Origin: CAKMMH01 sp927798255
GTDB taxonomy: Bacteria > Bdellovibrionota_C > UBA2361 > CAKMMH01
Direction: 5' to 3'
Assembly (NCBI GenBank): GCA_034180415.1
Contig: JAXFOK010000050.1
Span: 1 to 64,000, forward strand
Length of the DNA: 64,000 bases
Shown here: positions 27,717 through 36,219 of the stretch, piece by piece
Layout: every line of letters starts with the position of its first letter
Position numbering within the stretch: position 1 is the stretch's first letter
Notes under the pieces: model-generated
The model's input: only the letters and a program-made list of their open reading frames with translations
Database searches by the model: none
Told to the model about the DNA's origin: nothing
Translations under genes and position numbers: made by a program

Positions 27717-28493
27717 ATGGAGCAAATTATAAAAGAAAATTTTAAAGTATTAACACTTTTTTTAGAGAAAATAGATTTTAATTTTTATTCAAAAAATGAT
27801 TGTTCAAAAGAAATAGAAGTAAAAGTTAAGGTAGAAGAAGATATTTTTAAAAAATTAAAAGAAGCTGACATAGAATATGTTACTTCAAAATATGAAAGAA
27901 ATTTTATGTATGATTTAAAAGGGCAAGACCTTAAAAAAGATGGCGTTGTATGTAGAGTAAGAAGGGAAAGGGATTTAAGAAGTGGCGCGCAGAATATTTT
28001 GCTTACGCTTAAAAAGAGAGTAGAAACTCAAGATAATTTTAAAGAGCAGATCGAGATTGAGTCAAAGGTTTCAGACGAAGAATTAGAAAAATTAGATAAT
28101 GCTTTAAATGAATCTAATTTAGTTACTTGGTTTTTGTATGAAAAGTTTAGACATATTTTTAAGGTTAAAGATGCAAATGTAGAAATTGTTGTAGATGTTT
28201 TACCATTAATTGGGCGGTTTATAGAAATTGAAGGTGAAAGAGAAGAAATCTTAAAAGCATTAAAAATAATCGGAATAGAGGAAAAGGATACTCAAAAATC
28301 AAGTTATATAAATTTATTTAAATCTCACAAAAGAGGCACTTCAAATGAGTATAAGTTTTCACAATATGAAGCATTTTTAGTTGCTGAGAAAGAAATAATG
28401 TTAATTTCGGAAAATTGGCCGTTAAGTGAGTCATCGTGTGGGCATTCTTGTTCATGTTGTTCTCATTCTTGTCATTCTTGCAGTGAAGAGTAA
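27717..28493 (+). CDS. CYTH-domain protein (CyaB/triphosphate tunnel family) with Cys/His-rich tail
   Basis: 258 residues. The family metal/triphosphate motif ExExK is present as KEIEVKVKV (about residues 37-45). The tunnel strands follow: VVCRVRRERDL, ILLTLKKRVET, FKEQIEIESKV and GRFIEIEGE. CYTH enzymes act on triphosphate-bearing substrates (class IV adenylate cyclases, thiamine triphosphatases). The last 20 residues are SSCGHSCSCCSHSCHSCSEE, which looks like a metal-binding or SlyD-like tail and is unusual for the family. The substrate cannot be told from sequence. It is 22 bases upstream of tcdA. Confidence 0.75.
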   Translation: MEQIIKENFKVLTLFLEKIDFNFYSKNDCSKEIEVKVKVEEDIFKKLKEADIEYVTSKYERNFMYDLKGQDLKKDGVVCRVRRERDLRSGAQNILLTLKKRVETQDNFKEQIEIESKVSDEELEKLDNALNESNLVTWFLYEKFRHIFKVKDANVEIVVDVLPLIGRFIEIEGEREEILKALKIIGIEEKDTQKSSYINLFKSHKRGTSNEYKFSQYEAFLVAEKEIMLISENWPLSESSCGHSCSCCSHSCHSCSEE

Positions 28494-28515
28494 ATTTTTA
28501 AAATTATTAATTTAA

Positions 28516-29268
28516 ATGTTTGAAAAAGATTTTGATAATAGATTTTTACGAACTAAGCTTTTACTTGGTGCTGATAATTTAGAAAAATTGCACCGTGCGA
28601 AAGTTACGATTGTAGGGCTTGGAGCTGTCGGGTCATTTGCAGGTGAAGCACTTGTAAGAAGTGGAGTAGGGAACGTAAGGCTTATTGATTTCGACAAGGT
28701 AAGTGAAACAAATATTAATAGGTGCCTTTTAGCTACTCAAGATTCAATTGGCGAGTACAAAGTTTTCGTTGCAAAGAAACGCTATGAAGAAATAAATCCA
28801 AAGTGTAACATTGAAGCTTATAATGAATTTATATCAAAAGAAAATATTAATTTATTATTAGAAAACGATCCTAACGTTATAGTTGATGCAATAGATTCAG
28901 TGAATCCAAAGGTAAATATATTAGAAGAGATTTCAAAAACAGATATACCCATTATTTCTTCAATGGGAGCTGCGTTAAAGACGGATCCTTTTTCTGTTCA
29001 TGTTTCAAGTATTCATAACACGATTAATTGTACACTTGCAAAGTGGGTAAGAAAGAATTTAAGAAAGAGGGGAGTTACAAAAGATATTACATGTGTGTAT
29101 TCTAGTGAGCTTCCAAAAAATGAAGCAGTAGTTAACACAGAGCTTTTAAATGAAACTCGCGAATATGATAGAGGACGAGAACGAAACACCATGGGAAGTA
29201 TGATTATAATCCCTGGGATTTTTGGTCTTACAATAGCAAAGTTAGCGATTGAAAAGATTATTAAATAA
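28516..29268 (+). CDS. tcdA: tRNA threonylcarbamoyladenosine dehydratase (ThiF/E1-like)
   Basis: 250 residues with an E1-like Rossmann fold: ATP site VTIVGLGAVGSFAGEALVRS, then RLIDFDKVSETNINR, KVNILEEISKTDIPIISSMG and AKWVRKNLRKRGV. The end has GSMIIIPGIFGLTIAK. TcdA cyclises t6A37 to ct6A in tRNAs reading ANN codons. The single-domain length and the NINR arginine finger fit TcdA/CsdL better than ThiF or MoeB, and no rhodanese or sulfur-carrier gene is nearby. It is convergent with the A1 gene. Confidence 0.85.
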   Translation: MFEKDFDNRFLRTKLLLGADNLEKLHRAKVTIVGLGAVGSFAGEALVRSGVGNVRLIDFDKVSETNINRCLLATQDSIGEYKVFVAKKRYEEINPKCNIEAYNEFISKENINLLLENDPNVIVDAIDSVNPKVNILEEISKTDIPIISSMGAALKTDPFSVHVSSIHNTINCTLAKWVRKNLRKRGVTKDITCVYSSELPKNEAVVNTELLNETREYDRGRERNTMGSMIIIPGIFGLTIAKLAIEKIIK

Positions 29269-29291
29269 TATTTAAGCCGTTATCTAATACC

Positions 29292-31688
29292 TTAATGTGT
29301 TCTTTTAGCATTTCTCGCTTCTCTTCTTTGTTTTTTCGATAGTTTATTTCTTTTTTGGTTTTTTCCTTTACTTCTATCGTAGTCATTAGATTCATCTATT
29401 CTTGAATTTTTATTCTTTTTCTTCTTAGCTTTTTTTTCTCTTCGAGAAGTATTATTTGTTTTATTATTATAATTATCGTTAGCTTCTGTTTTTTCTTCAT
29501 TTACTGTGGTAAAATTGAACTCGTCATGAAATTGTTTAACCTCTGGTAATTTTAAGAATTCATTACCTGTTATTAAATTTCCATGATCATCTTTACTAAA
29601 AGTTTTATAAAGCTCTTTAACTTTTTTATAAACTTCGATACTATCTACATCTTTGTCTATTTGAGAATCACTAAACTTCAGAGGAATTAGAATCTGCATT
29701 GACTCTATTTTATCTGTAATGGTATTATTTTTATTTAATTCGTCGAATATCTCAATAAAAGTTTTACTTTCAACTTCGTATTCGTTTCCGAATCTTTCAT
29801 CAAATTCTCTTGTAGTTTTAACTTTTACGGTTGCAGTTGCATCTTTACATATAATTGTTAAACTTTTATCAACCATATCATTAGATTCAGACTCATCTTG
29901 CTTTTGCTTCTTCTCTGCCGCAATTTGAATAGTAGTCGACAGATCTTGGTTTTTAGATACTTTTATACCTAATTCTTCCATAAATTCGGATAATTCCTCA
30001 GTCTTAAGAAAATTTTCACATGTCATTGAGTCGCCGTTTACACATTTATATTGAGAGGTAATTCCTGAATAACCTTCAAATGTAGTTGTTAAAAAATCTA
30101 ATACGCCGTCTTTAAATTTTAAGTGAATATCAATTTGCATTTTTGTTATCCCGTAATCTTCATATAATTTATTATCAGTAATACTATTTTCAGGAGAGTC
30201 ACCTAAAGAGTCACCTAAAGTTTGAGTTTGGAATATGCTATCAGTAATTTGACTGACAAAATTATTATAGCAACCCAGATCATCTATTGTAAATCTCACA
30301 GTTGCATCTTTAAAAGGCACATCTATTGTGCGTAATTGAGTATTAGCAATGATTACTTGAGATTGTTCGCCTTGTCGTTCATAGGGTTCATTTTCCTCGG
30401 TAGTTTTGCTTTCTTTAGTTTGCTGTGAAATATTATCTTGTATATTTTTTATAGTTTTTACTTTAATTTTCTTTTCTTTTATAAATTCTTTTAATATTGT
30501 TTGTGTTGTAGATGCTTGCACTGGTTGCGAATCATTGTTGTCTCGGGGGGGATTATCGGTTTCATTTTTTTTATGTTCTTGCGGAGCATTTTGCAATTCA
30601 TTTAGTTTTTCATTTAAAAATTTTTCTATTGCTATTTTTTCATCGTCAGATAAAGAAAAGATTCTAGTGTATGTGTCAATTAATCCTAATGAGTTTGGAT
30701 CTAATGAAGTTACATGATAATTATTATTAGATGCTAATTTTACAATACTAATTATTGTTTCAGTTATTTGTTCTAGCGCTTTTTTAGAGTTATTTGTTTC
30801 TTTTCCTAAATTAGTTTGGCATTTTGTTAAGAAGTTAATACCACCTACAATATTAATTTTTCGTTCGTTTTCTGAAATTATACATCTTGATAATGCTTCT
30901 TCATTGTCGATATCTTCGTTATTATTTTTAGCATCATTAATTTTTGCTTGGATTTGAGCAGTAATAATTTCTTTACGTAAGTTTCCTTTCTTTATAAGAC
31001 TTCCACCATATAGTTTTAAAACTTGAGTGCTATCAAGTGGAGAGCCGTTTTGTATGAAAATAATAGGATTATTCATATTATCTTTTTTAATTTCTGCTAA
31101 AGATGTATTAATTAATCCTCCGTCTTGATTACTATCTAAAGTTAAATTTTTAAACTTCCCAACAAATTTTAATGCATTTTGTCTTGATTTTATCCTTTCA
31201 TTACCTTTTGTATTTGCTGATATTTTTTCAGGTAATGTAGAGTTAGAAATGATTATTTCAGCCTCAGCATTAGAAGAATGAATCGAAGGTTGGTTACAAA
31301 ATTTACAATTATTAAAAATGATTTTTTCATTATCTAAATGAATTGATGCATTTTCTTCTATTATACAATTTTCAAATGTTACTCCGTTAAGTTCTTTAGA
31401 AATTATTGTAGCATTTTTGAAAGTGTAATTTGAAATAGAAGTTATCTTAAGATTCTCATTAGTTAATTTTGCTAGAAAGTTCTCATCTTTTAAAAGTATA
31501 TTAATATCATTATTTATTTTATTTAATATTGCTATATATTGTTCTTTAGTTAGCTCTTTATCAAACTCTATTGTTGCACCATCTTGAGTTGTAATTTGAT
31601 TTAATAATGCCTGTATAGGTAATTTTCCATTTAAATCACTTCCTTTATTTTGATCATCTTTTAATTCGACTATTGCTTGATTTTCCAT
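29292..31688 (-). CDS. A1: large protein with beta-helix-like N-terminus and a basic tail, unknown family
   Basis: 798 residues from ATG 31688 (AAGAG precedes it on the minus strand; a TTG 16 codons earlier is the alternative). No signal peptide or membrane helix. Residues 50-165 read as short strands alternating with turns (YTFKNATIISKELNGVTFEN, IIFNNCKF, IIISNSTLP), like a right-handed beta-helix or pentapeptide-type domain. A conserved block with LKLYGGSLIKKGNL follows. Two copies of a domain that begins KDAT and contains IDIHLKFKD or ILIPLKFSD lie at about 455-590 and 610-740. The last 60 residues are strongly basic (EKKAKKKKNKN, KLSKKQRREARNAKR). It is paralogous with A2 at 33331. Function unknown. 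Confidence 0.75.
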   Translation of the reverse strand: MENQAIVELKDDQNKGSDLNGKLPIQALLNQITTQDGATIEFDKELTKEQYIAILNKINNDINILLKDENFLAKLTNENLKITSISNYTFKNATIISKELNGVTFENCIIEENASIHLDNEKIIFNNCKFCNQPSIHSSNAEAEIIISNSTLPEKISANTKGNERIKSRQNALKFVGKFKNLTLDSNQDGGLINTSLAEIKKDNMNNPIIFIQNGSPLDSTQVLKLYGGSLIKKGNLRKEIITAQIQAKINDAKNNNEDIDNEEALSRCIISENERKINIVGGINFLTKCQTNLGKETNNSKKALEQITETIISIVKLASNNNYHVTSLDPNSLGLIDTYTRIFSLSDDEKIAIEKFLNEKLNELQNAPQEHKKNETDNPPRDNNDSQPVQASTTQTILKEFIKEKKIKVKTIKNIQDNISQQTKESKTTEENEPYERQGEQSQVIIANTQLRTIDVPFKDATVRFTIDDLGCYNNFVSQITDSIFQTQTLGDSLGDSPENSITDNKLYEDYGITKMQIDIHLKFKDGVLDFLTTTFEGYSGITSQYKCVNGDSMTCENFLKTEELSEFMEELGIKVSKNQDLSTTIQIAAEKKQKQDESESNDMVDKSLTIICKDATATVKVKTTREFDERFGNEYEVESKTFIEIFDELNKNNTITDKIESMQILIPLKFSDSQIDKDVDSIEVYKKVKELYKTFSKDDHGNLITGNEFLKLPEVKQFHDEFNFTTVNEEKTEANDNYNNKTNNTSRREKKAKKKKNKNSRIDESNDYDRSKGKNQKRNKLSKKQRREARNAKRTH

Positions 31689-31847
31689 AATATTAGCTCT
31701 TTTAAAATTTAAACAAAACGACGTAATTTTAATCAAGACTTTCTTTATTTATGGTTCATATTTTAATCCATTATTTGATAACTAGCTGTGATATCTAAAG
31801 TTTTTCTACATAACTTTCAAGTACCTTGTTTAGAAATTATACTGATT

Positions 31848-32565
31848 TTAGGTTGCTTGAGGTGATATATCACTGTTATTAGGTTCTCTTATTACTTTAT
31901 AATCTTTTCTTCGTAATTCTTTTTTGTGTTTTTGGTTATATTTTTTAAGATTGTCTATAATATCTTTATTCTGTGAGTAAAGTTTTAAAGTAGTACAACC
32001 TTTAAATTTTAATAAAACAAATGGTTCTTTTTTAATAGTTGTACTTAAATTCTCTTTGTGGGGTTAGATGATTTTATCGGTTGTGTATTCAAAGTTCGAT
32101 CAGGTTGTATATATATTTTGTATTGATCTTCATTATTTTTGAAAAATCTTTTAACTTTTGATAGTTCTATGAATTCTTTCCCTAATACTGACTGACCATT
32201 ATTAAGACCATATCTGTTATATAGTCTTATGACTTCTTGATATATTCAATATTATTTGTCTTTATTACTATACATTTATCTTTAAATTCTAATGGTATTT
32301 CAATGTATATAGCTGTTATTCCGAACTTTTCTTTTAAATGTTCATTAGTAAGATTAGTGTTCGAATAAATTTTAATGCTTCTTCTAAAGTTGAGCTTGGA
32401 TTAGCACATTTTTTTAATTCGCTTATATAGCTAGGTTCATTCGTAGCTTTAAATGTTACAGTTGAATCTTTATAATTTATAGTTTCTTTGTAAATTGTTG
32501 ATGTATGATTATTAATAAATTTATTTGCAGCATCAGTAATACTCTTGCGGGATATTTTGAATTAA
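31848..32565 (-). pseudogene. Frameshifted third copy of the A-family C-terminal domain
   Basis: On the minus strand the A1 repeat domain can be read only by switching frames near 32360, 32238 and 32055. In order the pieces read NYKDSTVTFKATNEP, then LKEKFGITAIYIEIPLEFKD, then EVIRLYNRYGLNNGQ with VLGKEFIELSKVKRFF, then KLYSQNKDIIDNLKKYNQ and a basic end. This follows A1 residues about 610-740 block by block (KDATATVKV, ILIPLKFSD, VYKKVKELY, GNEFLKLPEVKQF). No N-terminal half remains, so it is a decayed paralogue. Confidence 0.8.
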
Positions 32566-32653
32566 TCAGCGTTTCCTTAACAAAATATATAACTAATCTT
32601 AATAATTTATCATAACGTACATATAAGGTTAGGAGTCTTAATTACATACTTTG

Positions 32654-32692
32654 GCTTTCAAATTTATTTTTTATAAAGATAAATTTGAAAGC
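32654..32692 (+). promoter_or_regulatory. Perfect 14-bp hairpin upstream of B1
   Basis: GCTTTCAAATTTAT (32654-32667) pairs exactly with ATAAATTTGAAAGC (32679-32692); the loop is 11 bases. It is about 115 bases before the B1 ATG and is not followed by a T-run. A similar hairpin, also ending AATTTAT/ATAAATT next to the loop, precedes B2. Confidence 0.65.
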
Positions 32693-32808
32693 TAGAGATT
32701 TTATTGGCAATATTTGCTCTTGCTTATTTTTTAATTAAGCTTATTTCCATACGGATTTAGGAAAAATTGCCAGGTTCTTTGGGGGTTATCCCCGGAAAGG
32801 TTGCTATT

Positions 32809-33144
32809 ATGGCAAACGGAAATAAACCCGGAATCTTACGGAAGGCTTGGTATGGCGTCCAGTTCATCTGGGCGCTCATTGTCTGGATCGTTGCGCCACT
32901 CTTGGTTGTCGATCGATTTATCGTCAACTATCAAGAGGGTGGGGCGGTATTCCCGGCGGTAAAGGCGGTCGCGGTTGAGGCGGTATATCCGCTGAAGCTC
33001 GGTTTTGGCGTTGTTGCGGATTATTGGCTTGAAAAGCCTTCCGCCACTCCTACCAATTTCCAAGCCGTCGCTCCCGCCAGCGAAAACAATGGAGCCGACG
33101 CCCCCCAAGGCGAATGTCAAGGTCCTGATAGCCCCAATGGTTAA
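32809..33144 (+). CDS. B1: small GC-rich membrane protein, unknown family
   Basis: 111 residues from ATG 32809 (GGAAAGG lies eight bases upstream; a TTG 14 codons earlier lacks a site). After MANGNKPGILRKAW comes one long hydrophobic helix (GVQFIWALIVWIVAPLLVV), a segment with YPLKL and KPSATP, and a polar tail rich in Ala, Asn, Gly and Pro. GC is far above the surrounding AT-rich DNA, and codons such as CGG, GCG and CCC are frequent. The N-terminus and the K-P-x-A-T-P segment align with B2 at 35537. It is flanked by a hairpin and a strong terminator. Origin by transfer is likely; function unknown. Confidence 0.7.
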   Translation: MANGNKPGILRKAWYGVQFIWALIVWIVAPLLVVDRFIVNYQEGGAVFPAVKAVAVEAVYPLKLGFGVVADYWLEKPSATPTNFQAVAPASENNGADAPQGECQGPDSPNG

Positions 33145-33210
33145 GTTTTGACTTTGCTTCGCGGGGATTAAGGTTTTTTTTTCGAAAGGAGGTTTGCCGA
33201 TAAACACAAT

Positions 33211-33249
33211 AAAGGGATGATATGCGTTTTCGCTATCACCCCTTTTTTT
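33211..33249 (+). terminator. Terminator after B1
   Basis: AAAGGGATGATATGCG-TTTT-CGCTATCACCCCTTT with a run of Ts: a long stem with two small mismatches, 67 bases after the B1 stop. Confidence 0.85.
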
Positions 33250-33330
33250 ATTGATTTTTAAGGAATTTTATTAATTTTTGTTACGACGACTTTCTATCGC
33301 TTTTTTAAAATTTCTAATTACTCTTCTTAC

Positions 33331-35211
33331 CTAGTTCATTAAGTTACTAGATGTCGTCTCTTGATTATTATTTTCTTCTTTTTGTTCATTTTCCATATCT
33401 GAAGTTCCTGCACTTACATCTAAGGTTTTATCAGGATTCTTTAGAGCTTTATTTTCTTCTTCTTCTGTTTCTGTTGATTCTTCGTCTGGGATATTTCCAT
33501 TATTGCTAGATGTATCCGATTCTTCTTTGTCACTATTTAGCTCAGTGCCATCGTCATTAGCTTGACTTGCAACTTGTTCGTCGCTAGCTGCATCTGCATC
33601 TTCTTCTGTTTCTGTTGATTCTTCGTCTGTGATATTTCCATTATGGCTAGATGTATCCGATTCTTCTTCGTTACTATCTAGATCCATGACATCGTTAACA
33701 GTTTGATTTACAACTTGTTTGCCGTTAGCTACATCTGTGTTCTGATTGCTGTTAACCTGAGTTGGTGTGCCGTTAGCTGAATCAAGTGTGTTGCTAGCAA
33801 CTGGATCTAGAGTCGGAGCTGAATTCGAGCCGTTATCTTGAATCTGTGTACCGCTAGCTGCATCTGCACTCTGTGTGCCGTTATTTTGAGTCGGTTGACT
33901 GTCAGTTGAATTTTGTGTGCCCGTTGACTTGGAAGTCAGCGTACAACTAGCAGTTGTATCATTATTGCTACCCTTAACATGTCCTTTTAATTTCTTAAAC
34001 TGCTTCTTGAAAAATTTTTTAACTTTTTTTTCGTATGAAATTTTTCCTTCATATTTTTTAGAAAAACTTTTCTTTTCTTCTTCATTCATCTCATCGTGTG
34101 TTTGTGCTGTAACTTTTGGAAGAGTTTTTTTATAATCAGCCATTAATTTTTTGTGGTTTAGTTTGATTTCATTATATGCACTTTTGGCAACTGATTTTCT
34201 AGTTTCTTCTAGTGATTCTAATGCTCTTTTCTTATCTTTTTTTTCACTTGGAAGAGCTTCTCTTTTTAAAGATTCTTCATATTCAAATGTATCATCTACT
34301 AAACTTACAGAACGAAGAATTTTTTCTTTTCTAGAAATAATACAATGCGTTTCAATTTCTTCATCAGACGTATTTGTGTCTGCTTTATTTTGACTTATTA
34401 AATCATTCTTTTTAGCTTCTATTTGTGCTCTATAAAGCTCTTGTCCTAAATTAGATTTCTTGATAAGACTCCCGCCGTATAATTTTAAAATATCTTTAGG
34501 GGTAATTAAGTTCTCGCTTTGATCTTTAAATACTATTGTTTTTTTTTCATCGCCATCTTTTATTTCTGCATTTGCTGCATCAATTAAACCACCAAGAATT
34601 TTCTCACCATTTCTCTCTTCATCAAAATTATTTTGAAGAGTTAATCCTTTAAATTTGCCAAAAAATTTAAGTGCTTTTTCTCTATCTAAAATTCTTTGTT
34701 CTTGTTTAACACTTGCTCCAATTTTCTTTGGAAGTTTTGAATCTTTTATTGTAACATTCGCATTTTCGTTTAGTGAGTGAATTGATACGCCATCACCAAA
34801 AGTACAACCATCAAAAGTTACATCATTATCTTGAATATAAATTTGTGAGTTATCTTTAAATGTGCAATTTTTAAATGTAACCTTACCTGCATGCTTAGGA
34901 AATAAAGAAACCTTTTTGCCGACATATCCTGTAACGATAACCTCGTTAACAGTTATTCCTAATCTAGTTAATACATTGTCAATGTTTTTAAAAAATTTAT
35001 TAACATCACCATTAGTAATTTTCTCAATTTCTTTGATTTGTCCTGGGTTTAATTCTTTATCAAAAACAATCTGTATATTTGCTTCTTTTTGTGATTTTGA
35101 AATTGAGAACTTCAAAGTGTTGTCAGTTTCATTGGCTTTTGGAAGTTTGCTGTTTCCAAAAACATTTCGTATTTTTCCTATTACAGTTGCTTCGGGATTA
35201 AGATTAGTCAT
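33331..35211 (-). CDS. A2: A-family protein with acidic repetitive tail, unknown family
   Basis: 626 residues from ATG 35211 (AAAGGA eight bases upstream). The first 290 residues align with A1: IQIVFDKELNPGQIKEI, a beta-helix-like segment (VTFKNCTFKDNSQIYIQDND, VTFDGCTFGDGVSIHSLNEN), FFGKFKGLTLQNN, and LKLYGGSLIKKSNL. A basic, Lys-rich middle (about 340-420) follows. The last 200 residues are Asn/Thr/Ser/Asp/Glu-rich and contain a tandem duplication of about 47 residues (EEESDTSSHNGNITDEEST and KEESDTSSNNGNIPDEEST). A2 lacks the duplicated KDAT domain of A1. No signal peptide or membrane helix. It is divergent from B2. Function unknown. Confidence 0.75.
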   Translation of the reverse strand: MTNLNPEATVIGKIRNVFGNSKLPKANETDNTLKFSISKSQKEANIQIVFDKELNPGQIKEIEKITNGDVNKFFKNIDNVLTRLGITVNEVIVTGYVGKKVSLFPKHAGKVTFKNCTFKDNSQIYIQDNDVTFDGCTFGDGVSIHSLNENANVTIKDSKLPKKIGASVKQEQRILDREKALKFFGKFKGLTLQNNFDEERNGEKILGGLIDAANAEIKDGDEKKTIVFKDQSENLITPKDILKLYGGSLIKKSNLGQELYRAQIEAKKNDLISQNKADTNTSDEEIETHCIISRKEKILRSVSLVDDTFEYEESLKREALPSEKKDKKRALESLEETRKSVAKSAYNEIKLNHKKLMADYKKTLPKVTAQTHDEMNEEEKKSFSKKYEGKISYEKKVKKFFKKQFKKLKGHVKGSNNDTTASCTLTSKSTGTQNSTDSQPTQNNGTQSADAASGTQIQDNGSNSAPTLDPVASNTLDSANGTPTQVNSNQNTDVANGKQVVNQTVNDVMDLDSNEEESDTSSHNGNITDEESTETEEDADAASDEQVASQANDDGTELNSDKEESDTSSNNGNIPDEESTETEEEENKALKNPDKTLDVSAGTSDMENEQKEENNNQETTSSNLMN

Positions 35212-35441
35212 ACAATTATCCTTTAATTAAACTACATTAGTCTTTAAATTTTACTTAATTTTAGGCAATTAAGCAAAAAATTATACAAAAAAATACTACT
35301 AAATACCGATAAATTTAACATCTTAATTTTAAATGAATAAAAAATTTTGTTGATTAAAACCTAGTATGTGATATATGTAATTACTACAATTAGGTTATGA
35401 CTAAAGTATATTAGTTGGTAACATGTTTATTTTTGGAGTTA

Positions 35442-35487
35442 AACTTGCTCATTAATTTATTAAGATTGATAAATTAATGAGCAAGTT
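35442..35487 (+). promoter_or_regulatory. Perfect 19-bp hairpin upstream of B2
   Basis: AACTTGCTCATTAATTTAT (35442-35460) pairs exactly with ATAAATTAATGAGCAAGTT (35469-35487) around the eight-base loop TAAGATTG. It lies 50 bases before the B2 ATG, in the A2-B2 divergent region, and could be in the B2 leader transcript or be an operator. Confidence 0.65.
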
Positions 35488-35536
35488 GATATTAGAATAT
35501 TATTTCCCCACCCAAAAAAACAATACGGAGGCCGAT

Positions 35537-36139
35537 ATGGCATACCAACTCGTAGAAAAGCCCACGCTTTGTAAGCGTGCTTGGAACTTTGTGAAGTTCG
35601 CCTTTGGCGTAATCATCGTTGTCGCGGTGTTTTACATTCTTCCGGGAATGTATTTTTCCCATAATGACGTAAGTGATGCGTCGCGATGGGAGAAAATAGC
35701 AGCTCCTTTCAAGATCGCCACTTCCGGATGGGGAGGGTTCTTCGTGAACCCGAAACCTGAAGCGACGCCCGAGGAGTCTCAGCCTGAAGAATCCGGTAAA
35801 GAAGCTTCCAAGGCGCAACCGACTGAAGGAGAAGAGGCTCAACCTGCTGAAGCCGAAGCTCAGCCTACCGAAGAAGCGACAGAATCCGAGGCAAATACTG
35901 ATGAGGCTCCCCCAGAGGAACCTACAGAAGAAGCCGCCGAGGGTCAACCCGCTGAACCCGAGGCGAACGCTGAGGAAGCTCCCCCTGAGGGAACGACAGA
36001 AGAACCTACGGAAGCGCAGCCTGCTGAAGCCGAAGTGAACGCTGAGGAAGCCCCTCCCGAGGAGCCTGCAGAAGAAGCTAGCGAGGGTCAACCCGCTGAA
36101 ACCGAGGCGAAAGTTAAGGTTGATGTCGATTCAGAGTAA
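35537..36139 (+). CDS. B2: GC-rich membrane protein with Pro/Glu/Ala repeat tail, unknown family
   Basis: 200 residues from ATG 35537, with GGAGG five bases upstream. The N-terminus (PTLCKRAWNFVKFAFGVIIV) leads into one membrane helix. A segment with PFKIATSGWGGFFVNPKPEA follows. The last 110 residues are an acidic tandem repeat of about 30-residue units built from AEANAEEAPPEE, PTEEAAEGQPAE and variants. It aligns with B1 over the helix and the following K-P-x-A-T-P segment. GC content is far higher than the genome around it. The topology suggests a single-pass protein with a long flexible Pro/Glu-rich domain, possibly surface-exposed or periplasmic. Function unknown. Confidence 0.7.
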   Translation: MAYQLVEKPTLCKRAWNFVKFAFGVIIVVAVFYILPGMYFSHNDVSDASRWEKIAAPFKIATSGWGGFFVNPKPEATPEESQPEESGKEASKAQPTEGEEAQPAEAEAQPTEEATESEANTDEAPPEEPTEEAAEGQPAEPEANAEEAPPEGTTEEPTEAQPAEAEVNAEEAPPEEPAEEASEGQPAETEAKVKVDVDSE

Positions 36140-36219
36140 TATAAAGCTTTCCTCGAATGGAAATCCCAGCAGCGTCAGTAAAAGGTTAGAAAAAGCCTTT
36201 CTTTTTGATTGGCTTGTAG

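Noticed and set aside
33196..33203. GCCGATAA, a sigma-28-like -10 element
   Set aside because: The matching -35 element is at the wrong distance. The site lies in the terminator region of B1 with no gene start downstream.
35492..36091. A 199-codon antisense frame opposite B2
   Set aside because: Its Phe/Arg/Gly/Leu-rich repeats are the reverse reading of the Pro/Glu/Ala repeat of B2. There is no independent support.
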